35,042 nt of DNA from an uncultured Alphaproteobacteria bacterium (GCA_947629595.1 CANREI010000002.1:1-35042), one strand, 5' to 3'; numbered from the stretch's first letter, positions 24,301 through 33,112 are shown. Notes: generated from the sequence alone by a model not told the origin. Program-made: numbers and translations.

Positions 24301-25512
24301 TTTTTCAACCATTTTCTTAGCCGCTTTAATGGTGGTAGCCAAGCCTCTTAACTCTAATTTTGAGTAAATAAACGGCTTAAACAATTCCAATGCCATCCGT
24401 TTCGGCAAGCCGCACTGATGCAACATCAATTCCGGACCCACGGTAATCACGGAACGCCCCGAATAGTCCACCCGTTTACCCAACAAGTTTTGACGGAAAC
24501 GTCCTTGCTTACCTTTTAACATATCGGCCAACGATTTCAGCGGTCGTTTATTGATACCGGCAACGGCACGCCCGCGCCGACCGTTATCAAACAAGGCATC
24601 AACCGCTTCTTGCAGCATGCGTTTTTCGTTGCGAATAATAATTTCCGGCGCCCGTAACTCCAACAATCTTTTCAACCGATTGTTGCGGTTAATAACCCGA
24701 CGATATAAATCGTTTAAATCAGACGTGGCAAACCGACCACCGTCTAACGGCACCAACGGACGCAATTCCGGCGGAATAACCGGTAACACGTCTAACACCA
24801 TCCATTCGGGACGAGAACCCGATTCCAAGAAAGCTTCAACCAGCTTTAATTTCTTGACAATTTTTTTCCGTCTGGCATCAGACTTTGTTTCAATTAACTC
24901 CGCCCGCAATTTTGCCGCTTCTGCCGCCAAATCAATTTGCGACAACATTTCTTTAATGGCTTCGGCACCGATTCCGACACGGAAAGCATCTTCACCATAG
25001 GCTTCCAACGCTTCCTGATATTGCTCTTCCGTTAACAAATCGTGTTGTTTTAACGGTGTTAAACCCGGCTCGATCACAATGTATTTTTCAAAATACAAAA
25101 CCGATTCCAAATTTTTAAGCATCATATCCAATAACGTGCCGATTCGGCTGGGCAATGACTTTAAAAACCAAATATGCGTAACGGGACAAGCCAATTCAAT
25201 ATGCCCCATTCTTTCACGCCGCACTTTGGAAAGCGTGACTTCAACGCCGCACTTTTCACAGGTAATTCCCCGATATTTCATTCGTTTATACTTACCGCAC
25301 AAACATTCGTAATCTTTCACGGGGCCGAAAATTTTCGCACAGAACAAACCGTCTTTTTCCGGCTTAAATGTGCGATAGTTAATTGTTTCCGGGCGCGTGA
25401 CTTCGCCGAACGACCATTCCCGAATTTTTTCGGGAGAGGCGATGGAAATACGAATGTCATCAAAAGACTGCGGGGACGGAACCTGTCCGAATGTATTTAT
25501 TAACTCATTCAT
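21382..25512 (-). CDS. rpoC: RNA polymerase beta' subunit RpoC
   Basis: A 1376-residue catalytic subunit of RNA polymerase. Seen: the N-terminal zinc ribbon with C70, C72, C85 and C88; the active-site NADFDGDQM with D461, D463 and D465 binding catalytic Mg2+; the second zinc site around CEAENGICAACYGRDL; and IAAQSIGEPGTQLTMRTFH of the trigger loop. Length is close to that of other proteobacterial beta' chains. ATG at 25512 has GAGG upstream and lies 27 bases after rpoB. All key residues are present and no insertions stand out. Confidence 0.99.
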   Translation of the reverse strand: MNELINTFGQVPSPQSFDDIRISIASPEKIREWSFGEVTRPETINYRTFKPEKDGLFCAKIFGPVKDYECLCGKYKRMKYRGITCEKCGVEVTLSKVRRERMGHIELACPVTHIWFLKSLPSRIGTLLDMMLKNLESVLYFEKYIVIEPGLTPLKQHDLLTEEQYQEALEAYGEDAFRVGIGAEAIKEMLSQIDLAAEAAKLRAELIETKSDARRKKIVKKLKLVEAFLESGSRPEWMVLDVLPVIPPELRPLVPLDGGRFATSDLNDLYRRVINRNNRLKRLLELRAPEIIIRNEKRMLQEAVDALFDNGRRGRAVAGINKRPLKSLADMLKGKQGRFRQNLLGKRVDYSGRSVITVGPELMLHQCGLPKRMALELFKPFIYSKLELRGLATTIKAAKKMVEKEKPEVWDILSEVIREHPVLLNRAPTLHRLGIQAFEPVLIEGKAIQLHPLVCTAFNADFDGDQMAVHVPLSTEAQLEARVLMMSTNNILSPASGKPIIVPTQDIILGLYYLSMEREGEQGEGMIFSGPQEIEHALFEKKVSLHAKIKVRLTVMDDDGEKRTHIVDTTPGRVQLASILPDNSKIPFSLMNRLIRKKEVSEIIDAVYRYCGQKETCIFADRVMNLGYRQAALSGISFGKDDLIIPAAKKTLLEETKAKTNEYERQYQEGLITRLEKYNKVVDAWAKCTDDISDAMMKEISKAVPGEPINSVYMMAHSGARGSTTQMRQLAGMRGLMAKPNGEIIETPITSNFKEGLTVMEYFNSTHGARKGLADTALKTANSGYLTRRLVDVAQDAIITMEDCGTENGITIEPIIEGGDIIATTGERILGRTAAEDIRNPKTDEIVVPKNKLIDENDVELIDTLGIESVKIRSVLTCEAENGICAACYGRDLARGTPVNIGEVVGIIAAQSIGEPGTQLTMRTFHIGGTAQKGAEQSSIDIGFDAKVKVLNGNMIENSKGEKIVLSRNCEVSLRDVHDREKARHKLPYGAKLMVADGDSVSKGARIAEWDPFTTPIIVDKNGKVKYEDLIEGETVREVVDEATGLTSKVITRPVSSKAERRPNLVLLDAKGKVYKSASGSEARYYLPVDAVVAVENGQEVKAGDVLARLPRESSKTRDITGGLPRVAELFEARCPKDPAILSEIAGRVDYGADFKTKRRVIVTSADGQETREYLIPKGRTVAVHEGDIIEKGEMIVEGAKDPHDILRVLGIEELAKYLIKEVQAVYRLQGVKINDKHIEVIVRQMMQKLEVKDPGDTTLLVGEQVERDELAAENAKAVKSGGREAKVAPVLLGITKASLQTSSFISAASFQETTRVLTEAATAGRRDKLLGLKENVIVGRLIPAGTGAQTQRYRQLAAARDKEILEARNKETQAQ

Positions 25513-25539
25513 TTTTTTACCTCACTTCTTGAATTGAGA

Positions 25540-28500
25540 TTATCGTTCATTCTGATTTAATTCAATGTCCAAGCCCAAAGAACGAATTTCTTTGACCAAC
25601 ACGTTGAAAGATTCGGGAATACCGGCTTCAAAGTTATTATCACCGCGAATAATGGTTTCATAAGCTTTGATACGACCGGAAACGTCATCGGACTTAATCG
25701 TTAACATTTCCTGCAACGTATAAGCCGCACCGTAAGCCTCCAAAGCCCACACTTCCATTTCACCGAACCGCTGACCGCCGAATTGCGCTTTACCGCCTAA
25801 CGGTTGTTGCGTAACCAAGCTGTAAGGTCCGATGGAACGCGCGTGAATCTTTTCATCGACCAAGTGGTGTAATTTTAACATATACATATAGCCGATGGTA
25901 ACTTTTCGATCAAACGGTTCACCCGTTAAGCCGTCATACAACGTTACTTGTCCCGATGAATCCAAACCGGCTTTCTTTAACATATTGTCAATATCGTCTT
26001 GATGCGCACCGTCAAAAACCGGCGTGGCAATCGGCACACCTTTTTTCAAGTTTTCACTCATTGCCAACAAGGTTTTGTCATCCATATCGGCAATTTGACG
26101 CGCATATTCGCGATCGCCGTAAACATCTTTAAGCTTCGCACGCAATTCATCAATTTGAGCCTTTTGCGCCTTCACGGCATCAACAATTTCACCGATTTGA
26201 CGACCCAACTCATGACAAGCATAACCCAAGTGCGTTTCCAAAATCTGTCCCACGTTCATACGCGAGGGAACGCCTAACGGATTGAGCACAATATCCATGG
26301 GTGTACCGTCTGCCGTGTAAGGCATATCTTCAATCGGCAACACGCGCGAAACAACACCCTTGTTTCCGTGACGACCCGACATTTTATCACCCGGTTGCAA
26401 TTTCCGTTTCGTGGCAATGAACACTTTAACCTTCTTCAACTCACCGGCCATCATTTCATCGCCGCGTTGCAATTTGCCGACCCGATTTTCGAATTTTTCC
26501 TGCAATTCCTGCTCGGCCTGATTGAGGGTTTCAATCAATTCTTCAATTTTGCGCATCACGCCGTCATCGGCAACACTGATTTTGCGCAAATTGTAATCGG
26601 CAACCGTGCTTAAATTTTCTTCGGTCAATGTTGTACCGGCCGAAAAATCTTCGGCATTTGCCACTTTCTGCCCAATCATTAACGCCCGAATCCGTTCATA
26701 GAAACTCTTTTGCAAAATGGCTTTTTCATCATCACGATCTTTTGCCAACCGATTGATTTCGGCTTGCTCGATTGCCTGCGCCCGCTCATCTTTTTCAATG
26801 CCGCGCCGCGTGAAAACACGCACATCAATCACCGTTCCGAACACTCCCGGCGGCACCCGTAAAGAAGAATCCCGCACATCGGCTGCCTTTTCGCCGAAAA
26901 TGGTTCGCAAAAGTTTTTCTTCCGGTGTCATAATCGTTTCACCTTTCGGGGTGACTTTACCGACCAAAATATCGCCGGCTTTTACTTCCGCACCAATGTA
27001 AACGATACCGGTTTCATCCAGATTTTTCAGGCCCTCTTCACCGACGTTCGGAATATCACGCGTGATTTCCTCCTGTCCGAGCTTGGTATCGCGCGCCACC
27101 ACTTCAAATTCTTCCAAGTGAATGGACGTAAACACATCATCGCGGGCAATACGTTCGGAAATTAACACCGAGTCTTCATAGTTATACCCGTTCCACGGCA
27201 TAAATGCCACCAAAACGTTGCGACCCAAAGCCAATTCGCCTAATTCCGTACACGGTCCGTCGGCAATAATTTCTCCTTTTTCCACTTTATCACCGGTATG
27301 CACCAACGGTTGTTGCGTCATACACGTTCCCGTGTTGGAGCGTTGGAATTTTTCCAGCGTATAAATATCAACACCCGATGAGGTTGTTGTGAGTTCATCG
27401 GTTGCCCGAATAACAATACGGGAAGAATCCACCTGCGTGACCACACCGGCCCGACGCGCGGCAACGGCTGCCCGTGAATCTTTGGCAACGGCCGCCTCCA
27501 TACCCGTTCCGACGAGCGGTGCTTCGTTATGCAGCAAAGGCACGCCTTGCCGTTGCATGTTCGAGCCCATTAACGCACGGTTCGCGTCATCGTTTTCCAA
27601 GAACGGAATTAAAGAAGCCGCCACCGACACAACCTGTTTCGGCGAAACGTCAATCAAATCAATTTCTTCGGGTTTGGCAAGCACCACTTCACCCGCATGA
27701 CGCGCCGTTACCAAATCTTCCGTAAATTCACCTTTATCGTTTAATTTGGCATTGGCTTGCGCGATGGTATGTTTAGCTTCCTCCATGGCCGACAAATAAA
27801 CAACTTCGTCGGAAACATGCCCGTCAATAATTTTCCGATACGGGGTTTCGATAAAGCCGTATTTATTGACTTTGGCATAAGTGGAAAGCGAGTTAATTAA
27901 CCCGATGTTCTGTCCTTCCGGCGACTCAATCGGACAAATTCGTCCGTAATGTGTGGGATGAACGTCACGCACTTCCATACCGGCTCTGTCACGAGTTAAA
28001 CCGCCCGGGCCCAAGGCCGACAACCGCCGTTTATGCGTAATTTCCGACAACGGATTGTTCTGATCCATAAATTGCGATAATTGCGATGAAGCAAAGAACT
28101 CGCGCACGGCACCCGATAACGGTTTGGCATTGATTAAATCATACGGCATCACCGAATCGATTTCGCTTGACGTCATTTTTTCGCGAATCATTCTTTCCAT
28201 ACGCAACAAGCCCAACCGATATTGATTTTCCATCAACTCGCCCACGGAACGCACCCGCCGGTTGCCCAAGTTATCAATATCATCAACCTGTCCGTTACCG
28301 TCTTTAATTTCAACCAACGTTTTAATGATTTTTAAAATATCTTCTTTGCGCAACACCCGAACGGAATCCGGCACTTCGGCATTGTCAAAGCCTAAACGGG
28401 CGTTCATTTTCACCCGACCGACTGCCGACAAATCGTATCTTTCCAAATCGAAGAACATACCGTTAAACAAATTGGCAGCCGTTTCCACAACCGGTAATTC

Positions 28501-29718
28501 GCCCGGACGCATAATTTTATAAATATCAATTAACGCTTCTTCACGCGTGGTGTTTTTATCAGCCAACAACGTATCGCGAATATACGACCCCACATTGACA
28601 TGATCAATGTGCAATACCGGAATTTCTTTGATTTTTAACTCGTTTAACTTGTCAATATCATCTTCCGTGATTTCATCGCCGGCTTCCATGACCACTTCAC
28701 CCGTTTTTTCATCAACAAAATCGGTTGCGACAAAACGACCCAGTAAATCTTCCGTTGTTAAACGAATTTCATCCAATCCGTCCCGTTTTAACTTGTTCAC
28801 CCGTCCCAAATTTAACTTTTCACCGGCTTCGGCCACCGTTTTGCCCGTGGCGGCATTGATTAAGGGGTGCGTTAACTTAACCCCTTTCATTAACGACGGA
28901 ATAAATTCTGTTTTCCAAGCTTTTTTATCTTTCTTAATCAGAATGGTTTCATAAAAATAATTTAAGATTTCTTCTTTGCTCATACCTTCAATTTCGGAAG
29001 CGGGCAATTCTTGTCCCTGCTCGGCTGCTTCTTTCCGCCGTTTTTCCGTTTCGGCGCTGTCTAAGGCATATAACAACGACGTAACCGGTAATTTCCGACG
29101 TCTGTCAATGCGAACATACAACAAATCTTTGGCATCAAACTCAAAATCAACCCATGAACCGCGATACGGAATAATACGCGCGGCAAACAAAAATTTACCC
29201 GATGAATGGGTTTCGCCGTTGTCGTGATCAAAAAACACACCCGGGGAGCGATGCATTTGAGAAACAACAACCCGTTCCGTTCCGTTGACGATAAACGTTC
29301 CTTTTTCCGTCATTAACGGCAAATCACCGATATAAACGTCTTGTTCTTTAATATCCCGAATGGAACGCGTACCCGTTGCGGCATCAACGTCCCACACAAC
29401 CAGCCGCAATGTTGCCCGAACGGGAGCGGCATAAGTTAAACCGCGTTTTAAACATTCGTCAACATCAAACTTCGGTGTATCCAATTCATATTTAATAAAT
29501 TCCAAGTCACCGCGACCGGCAAAATCATGAATCGGAAAAATAGACTTAAAAACTTCCTGTAAACCCGTATCAGTCCGCTTCTCAACGGGAATACCCCATT
29601 GCAAAAAATCTTTGTATGAGCTGATTTGAACGTCAATTAAATTCGGCATTTCAACGGCCGCATCAATTTTGCCGAAGTTTTTACGAACTCTTCTGCGATT
29701 GGTTTCGGTTTTAATCAT
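25540..29718 (-). CDS. rpoB: RNA polymerase beta subunit RpoB
   Basis: A 1392-residue subunit. The rifampicin-pocket segment SQLSQFMDQNNPLSEITHK and following RRLSALGPGG match the susceptible reference residues of E. coli at every position I can compare. Further conserved blocks are RDVHPTHYGRICPIESPEG, GYNYEDSVLISERI, GRHGNKGVVSRVLP and GGKAQFGGQRFGEMEVWALEAYGA. The C-terminus and beta' N-terminus interact in the enzyme. Its ATG follows GGGG and comes after a long structured gap from rplL, so its level may be set by processing of the leader. Confidence 0.99.
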   Translation of the reverse strand: MIKTETNRRRVRKNFGKIDAAVEMPNLIDVQISSYKDFLQWGIPVEKRTDTGLQEVFKSIFPIHDFAGRGDLEFIKYELDTPKFDVDECLKRGLTYAAPVRATLRLVVWDVDAATGTRSIRDIKEQDVYIGDLPLMTEKGTFIVNGTERVVVSQMHRSPGVFFDHDNGETHSSGKFLFAARIIPYRGSWVDFEFDAKDLLYVRIDRRRKLPVTSLLYALDSAETEKRRKEAAEQGQELPASEIEGMSKEEILNYFYETILIKKDKKAWKTEFIPSLMKGVKLTHPLINAATGKTVAEAGEKLNLGRVNKLKRDGLDEIRLTTEDLLGRFVATDFVDEKTGEVVMEAGDEITEDDIDKLNELKIKEIPVLHIDHVNVGSYIRDTLLADKNTTREEALIDIYKIMRPGELPVVETAANLFNGMFFDLERYDLSAVGRVKMNARLGFDNAEVPDSVRVLRKEDILKIIKTLVEIKDGNGQVDDIDNLGNRRVRSVGELMENQYRLGLLRMERMIREKMTSSEIDSVMPYDLINAKPLSGAVREFFASSQLSQFMDQNNPLSEITHKRRLSALGPGGLTRDRAGMEVRDVHPTHYGRICPIESPEGQNIGLINSLSTYAKVNKYGFIETPYRKIIDGHVSDEVVYLSAMEEAKHTIAQANAKLNDKGEFTEDLVTARHAGEVVLAKPEEIDLIDVSPKQVVSVAASLIPFLENDDANRALMGSNMQRQGVPLLHNEAPLVGTGMEAAVAKDSRAAVAARRAGVVTQVDSSRIVIRATDELTTTSSGVDIYTLEKFQRSNTGTCMTQQPLVHTGDKVEKGEIIADGPCTELGELALGRNVLVAFMPWNGYNYEDSVLISERIARDDVFTSIHLEEFEVVARDTKLGQEEITRDIPNVGEEGLKNLDETGIVYIGAEVKAGDILVGKVTPKGETIMTPEEKLLRTIFGEKAADVRDSSLRVPPGVFGTVIDVRVFTRRGIEKDERAQAIEQAEINRLAKDRDDEKAILQKSFYERIRALMIGQKVANAEDFSAGTTLTEENLSTVADYNLRKISVADDGVMRKIEELIETLNQAEQELQEKFENRVGKLQRGDEMMAGELKKVKVFIATKRKLQPGDKMSGRHGNKGVVSRVLPIEDMPYTADGTPMDIVLNPLGVPSRMNVGQILETHLGYACHELGRQIGEIVDAVKAQKAQIDELRAKLKDVYGDREYARQIADMDDKTLLAMSENLKKGVPIATPVFDGAHQDDIDNMLKKAGLDSSGQVTLYDGLTGEPFDRKVTIGYMYMLKLHHLVDEKIHARSIGPYSLVTQQPLGGKAQFGGQRFGEMEVWALEAYGAAYTLQEMLTIKSDDVSGRIKAYETIIRGDNNFEAGIPESFNVLVKEIRSLGLDIELNQNER

Positions 29719-29779
29719 TTGTTTTCCCCATAAAAAATAAAACTCTTCCGGCTAAAAGGAACCGGATCCTTTTTTTGAC

Positions 29780-29829
29780 TTCAATAGGGTCGACACCAAT
29801 TTTAAGAGAAATTGATGCGACCCATTGAA
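29780..29829 (-). promoter_or_regulatory. Long hairpin in the rplL-rpoB gap, probable RNase III site
   Basis: On the minus strand three stacked helices of 6, 6 and 9 pairs (one or two G-U), separated by single-base bulges, close on a six-base loop. No U-run follows, so it is not a normal terminator. The rplL-rpoB gap in E. coli contains an attenuator and an RNase III cleavage site, and this structure fits that role. Confidence 0.65.
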
Positions 29830-29845
29830 CAAGATTGAACCAAAA

Positions 29846-30211
29846 TTATTTCAATTCAACTTTGGCGCCGGCAGCTTCCAATTGCTTTTTAATCTTTTCG
29901 GCTTCTTCTTTGCTGACGCCTTTCTTTATTTCTTTCGGAGCGCCTTCAACCAAGTCTTTGGCTTCTTTTAAGCCCAAGCCCGTGATGGTACGCACTTCCT
30001 TAATGGCGTTAATTTTGTTGGCACCGCCTTCAACCAGAATAACATCGAATTCTGTTTTTTCTTCGGCAGCACCGGCGGCACCGGCAGCAGCAACGGCAAC
30101 CGGAGCAGCAGCTGACACGCCCCATTTTTCTTCCAACATTTTAGCCAATTCGGCAGCTTCCATCACTGTCAAACCGGATAATTCTTCTACAATTTTATTT
30201 AAATCTGTCAT
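29846..30211 (-). CDS. rplL: Ribosomal protein L7/L12
   Basis: A 121-residue stalk protein with the usual N-terminal dimerisation helices, an alanine-rich hinge (AAAPVAVAAAGAAGAA at about 34-49), and the C-terminal factor-binding domain with KTEFDVIL, KINAIKEVR and GLGLKEAKDLVE. It recruits translation GTPases to the ribosome. The ATG at 30211 sits behind GGAG; the ATG four codons earlier is the ribosome site itself. It follows rplJ by 39 bases. Confidence 0.98.
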   Translation of the reverse strand: MTDLNKIVEELSGLTVMEAAELAKMLEEKWGVSAAAPVAVAAAGAAGAAEEKTEFDVILVEGGANKINAIKEVRTITGLGLKEAKDLVEGAPKEIKKGVSKEEAEKIKKQLEAAGAKVELK

Positions 30212-30250
30212 TTTGTTCTCCATAAATAATAAAAGTTTAATTCAAAAAAA

Positions 30251-30739
30251 TTATGCCGCAGCCTGTTCCTTTTCGGAATAAGCTTTTGCAACCCGAGCCA
30301 ATTGTCCGGCCGGCGCTTGTAACAAGCCCACCAGTTTGCCGCGCAGTTCGTCCAAAGACGGCAATGCCGCAATGGATTGAACGGTTTTGGCATCAATGCG
30401 TTTGCCGTTCATAATACCGCCTGCGATTTCAAACTTTTCGCTTGCTTTGGCTAATTTGCAAACGGCTCTGGCGGCGGAAATTTCATCTTCCGAATAGGCC
30501 AATGCCGTCGGACCGACCAGCAAGTCGGCCATAGCTTCACAAGGTGTTCCGGCGAGAGCCAATTTTGCCAAACGGTTTTTAACGACACGATAGCCTGCTC
30601 CGTCTTGACGAACGTTTCTGCGTAACTCCGTTGTTTCGGCCATTGTAATACCGTTGTTAATGGCAACAACAACCAAAGCAGACTGATTGAAAACGTCCTT
30701 CATTTCGGAAATGACTTGTTGTTTTTCTTCACGTTTCAC
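30251..30739 (-). CDS. rplJ: Ribosomal protein L10
   Basis: A 162-residue protein that anchors the L7/L12 stalk on 23S rRNA. It opens with KREEKQQVISEMKDVFNQSALVVV, has TELRRNVRQDGAGYRVVKN at about 37-55, LVGPTALAY around 72-80, and a C-terminal helix that binds L12 dimers. The start codon is GTG at 30739, eight bases after GGAG. The L10-L12 complex is known to repress its own mRNA through the leader, which is structured here. Confidence 0.97.
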   Translation of the reverse strand: MKREEKQQVISEMKDVFNQSALVVVAINNGITMAETTELRRNVRQDGAGYRVVKNRLAKLALAGTPCEAMADLLVGPTALAYSEDEISAARAVCKLAKASEKFEIAGGIMNGKRIDAKTVQSIAALPSLDELRGKLVGLLQAPAGQLARVAKAYSEKEQAAA

Positions 30740-30988
30740 GATTTTGTCTCCGCTACTTTAAAAACGGTTTCCCGTTTTTGGTTTTCTACATAAAGCCTCT
30801 TTGAAAGAGACTTCCCTTATTTCCTGTCCAGAAACATCATCTTTTTTCCTTATGGACAACCGATTTGTTTTCTGTCTATTGCCGGCGGAATGCTTTCCCT
30901 TAAATCTTATCCCATGATAAGCACCGACAGTCTGGGACAGGTATTTGCCCTCTTGAAAAAACTTCTCAAAAGGGCAAACAAACTCTTT
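30740..30988 (-). promoter_or_regulatory. rplJ leader with several hairpins (L10 autoregulation candidate)
   Basis: A 249-base gap between rplA and rplJ. On the minus strand it contains a 12-pair hairpin at 30944-30978; CTTATC-ATGG-GATAAG at 30906-30921; a stem with the arms AAGTCTCTTT/AAAGAGGCTT; and an eight-pair hairpin with a GAAA tetraloop at 30760-30779 just before the rplJ ribosome site. This layout suits an L10-L12 binding leader and/or an attenuator. Confidence 0.65.
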
Positions 30989-31678
30989 TTACGCCATACT
31001 TGAAATATTGACTTTCACACCCACGCCCTGCGTTGTGCTTAAAGCCACCTGTTTCAAATAAACGCCTTTGGAAGAAGCCGGTTTTAAAGCCGTTAACGCC
31101 TTCACAAAAGCAATAGCGTTTTCTTTAATCTTCTCTGCCTCAAAGCTGGCCTTCCCGATTCCGGCATGCACAATTCCCGCCGCATCGACACGGAATTGAA
31201 CTTGTCCGGCTTTGGAAGCCTGAACGGCCGTTGCCACATCCATGGTAACCGTTCCGAGCTTCGGATTCGGCATTAAGCCTTTCGGACCCAAAACTTTACC
31301 CAAACGACCGACAATGCCCATCATATCCGGTGTGGCAATTAAGCGCTGGAAGTTGATTTTACCGCCTAAAATATCGTTCATCAAATCTTCGTCGCCCACA
31401 ATATCGGCACCGGCTTTTTTGGCTTCTTCGGCTTTCGGCCCTTTGGCAAACACGGCAACCGTTAATGTTTTACCGGTTCCGGCCGGCAAAGAAACGGCAC
31501 CGCGCACCATTTGATCGGATTGGCGCGGATCAACGCCCAACGAAACGGCAATATCAACCGTTTCATCAAACTTGGCCTTTGCATTTTCTTTAATCAGTTT
31601 AACCGCTTCGTCAATGTCATAGACTTTGCTCTTATCAACGGTTTCGTAAGCTTGTTTTAATCTTTTTCCGTATTTCAT
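30989..31678 (-). CDS. rplA: Ribosomal protein L1
   Basis: A 229-residue protein of the 50S L1 stalk that also represses the L11-L1 operon in known bacteria. Seen: KFDETVDIAVSLGVDPRQSDQ near 34-54, RGAVSLPAGTGKT, LGKVLGPKGLMPNPKLGT, and the C-terminal KNAIAF-like block. ATG at 31678 has GGAG upstream and lies four bases after the rplK stop; the longer in-frame extension is in the rplK end and is rejected. Confidence 0.98.
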   Translation of the reverse strand: MKYGKRLKQAYETVDKSKVYDIDEAVKLIKENAKAKFDETVDIAVSLGVDPRQSDQMVRGAVSLPAGTGKTLTVAVFAKGPKAEEAKKAGADIVGDEDLMNDILGGKINFQRLIATPDMMGIVGRLGKVLGPKGLMPNPKLGTVTMDVATAVQASKAGQVQFRVDAAGIVHAGIGKASFEAEKIKENAIAFVKALTALKPASSKGVYLKQVALSTTQGVGVKVNISSMA

Positions 31679-31682
31679 ATTC

Positions 31683-32111
31683 TTACTCCACAACTTCGAT
31701 TCCCATTGAGCGAGCTTGTCCCGCCACCATTTCCATTGCCGCTTCAACCGTATGACAGTTTAAATCCGGCATTTTTTCCGTTGCAATGGCTTTCACCTGT
31801 TCTTTGGTGATTTTAGCCACTTTTTTCCGCCCCGGTTCTTTGGAAGCGCTTTTTACGTTTGCTGCTTTTTTAATTAAATAGCTGACCGGCGGTAATTTTG
31901 TAATAAACGAAAACGTTCTGTCGGCATAAGCCGTGATAATAACGGGAATCGGTGCACCCGGTTCCATTTTTTGCGTTTTTGCATTAAATGCTTTACAGAA
32001 TTCCATAATATTCAAACCCCGCTGACCCAAGGCCGGTCCGACCGGAGGCGACGGGTTTGCTTTACCTGCTTCAATTTGAAGTTTGATAAAGCCGATTACT
32101 TTTTTTGCCAT
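31683..32111 (-). CDS. rplK: Ribosomal protein L11
   Basis: A 142-residue protein of the GTPase-associated centre. Seen: KKVIGFIKLQIEAGKANPSPPVGPALGQRGLNIMEFCKAFN, nearly the full N-terminal family consensus (with prolines for thiostrepton-site binding), and the C-terminal rRNA-binding domain ending ARSMGIEV. ATG at 32111 follows GAGGAG; a nine-codon upstream start has no site. Confidence 0.98.
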   Translation of the reverse strand: MAKKVIGFIKLQIEAGKANPSPPVGPALGQRGLNIMEFCKAFNAKTQKMEPGAPIPVIITAYADRTFSFITKLPPVSYLIKKAANVKSASKEPGRKKVAKITKEQVKAIATEKMPDLNCHTVEAAMEMVAGQARSMGIEVVE

Positions 32112-32234
32112 TTTTTGACTCCTCAAAATATTTTCCAATCCATTTTTTGAAGTTTGTGGTTCGATAATGGCTTATCTGCCACAAGTAAAGGAAATACGGA
32201 TTGTTTTTATTTCCTTTAAAACTTTTTAAATACG
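32112..32234 (-). promoter_or_regulatory. Structured gap between nusG and rplK (L1 autoregulation candidate)
   Basis: On the minus strand there is a 10-pair hairpin (AAAGGAAATA with TATTTCCTTT) at 32187-32217, then a second at 32154-32184: TTGTGG/CCACAA outside and GATAA/TTATC inside an asymmetric internal loop. Known L1 target sites in L11 leaders are irregular hairpins, so the second one is a candidate site. Confidence 0.5.
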
Positions 32235-32762
32235 TTATGCTTTCTTAACCTGCGTGTAATTTAACTCTAACGGTGTTTGACGCCCGAAAATGGAAACCGA
32301 TACTTTCAACCGCTCTTTTTCGGCATCAACATCTTCCACAACACCCGTGAAAGAAGCAAACGGCCCGTCACACACGATAACTTGTTCTCCTGTTTCATAA
32401 ACAATGGTTGATTTAGGTCTTTCAACACCTTCTTTCACCTGTTGCAAAATTCTGTCGGCTTCCGCCTGCGTCATCGGCACGGGCTTTTTACCGCCCAAAA
32501 AGCCGGTTACTTTCGGCGTACTGCTGACCAAATGCCACGTTTCGGGTGTCATTTCCATTTTCACAAGCACATACCCCGGGAAAAATTTACGCTCTTTTTC
32601 CACTTTGGCACCCTTTTGAATACTGATAACATTTTCGGTGGGAACCAAAACCTCTTCAATTAAAGCGGCAAACCCTTTTTTCTCCGCCTGCTCTTTGATA
32701 AACGCCGCGATTTTGTTTTCAAATCCCGAATACGTATGAACAATATACCAACGAACGGCCAT
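32235..32762 (-). CDS. nusG: Transcription termination/antitermination factor NusG
   Basis: A 175-residue protein: N-terminal NGN domain with RWYIVHTYSGFENKI and RKFFPGYVLVKMEM (RNA polymerase clamp contact), then VTGFLGG and a C-terminal KOW domain from about 118, GEQVIVCDGPFASFTGVVEDVD, which binds Rho or ribosomal S10. It couples transcription to translation. It follows secE by three bases, as in most proteobacteria. Confidence 0.98.
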   Translation of the reverse strand: MAVRWYIVHTYSGFENKIAAFIKEQAEKKGFAALIEEVLVPTENVISIQKGAKVEKERKFFPGYVLVKMEMTPETWHLVSSTPKVTGFLGGKKPVPMTQAEADRILQQVKEGVERPKSTIVYETGEQVIVCDGPFASFTGVVEDVDAEKERLKVSVSIFGRQTPLELNYTQVKKA

Positions 32763-32765
32763 TCA

Positions 32766-32954
32766 TTAACCTCCCAACACAACACGGATGATTCCGGCAA
32801 AAAACATATCAACAATAAACAAAAACGCCGCCAAAGCAATGCTCATCAAAATAACGACAATCGTTCCTTGCGTTGCCGCCGAACGAGTTGGCCATGTAAT
32901 TTTGGAAACTTCCTGTTTCACTTGACGAACAAATTGTGCCGGTGTTGTTTTCAT
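32766..32954 (-). CDS. secE: Protein translocase subunit SecE
   Basis: A 62-residue short-form SecE: amphipathic N-terminal helix with VRQVKQEVSKITWPTR, the conserved hinge, then one transmembrane helix (IVVILMSIALAAFLFIVDMFF). It stabilises SecY in the inner-membrane translocon. ATG at 32954 has GAGGAG. It lies 17 bases after the tRNA-Trp gene, and the two likely share a transcript. Confidence 0.95.
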   Translation of the reverse strand: MKTTPAQFVRQVKQEVSKITWPTRSAATQGTIVVILMSIALAAFLFIVDMFFAGIIRVVLGG

Positions 32955-32971
32955 TTTCTCCTCTTTTCCAT

Positions 32972-33047
32972 TGGCAGGGGCGGCAGGGATCGAACCCGCG
33001 ACCTTCGGTTTTGGAGACCGACGCTCTACCAGTTGAGCTACACCCCT
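32972..33047 (-). tRNA. trpT: tRNA-Trp (anticodon CCA)
   Basis: A 76-base cloverleaf with encoded CCA. The acceptor stem AGGGGTG pairs with CGCCCCT (one G-U) and the discriminator is G. The anticodon loop CTCCAAA gives CCA, and the T loop is TTCGATC. The tRNA-Trp-secE-nusG order is widespread; the tuf gene that often precedes it is absent here. Confidence 0.97.
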
Positions 33048-33112
33048 TTCTCGCGCACCTTACCGTTTCGGGAAACACCCGTAACGATAGCCTTTATAAA
33101 ATAAGACAGGTA

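Noticed and set aside
32736..33104. Plus-strand ORFs over secE and tRNA-Trp
   Set aside because: They are complements of secE and a tRNA gene.
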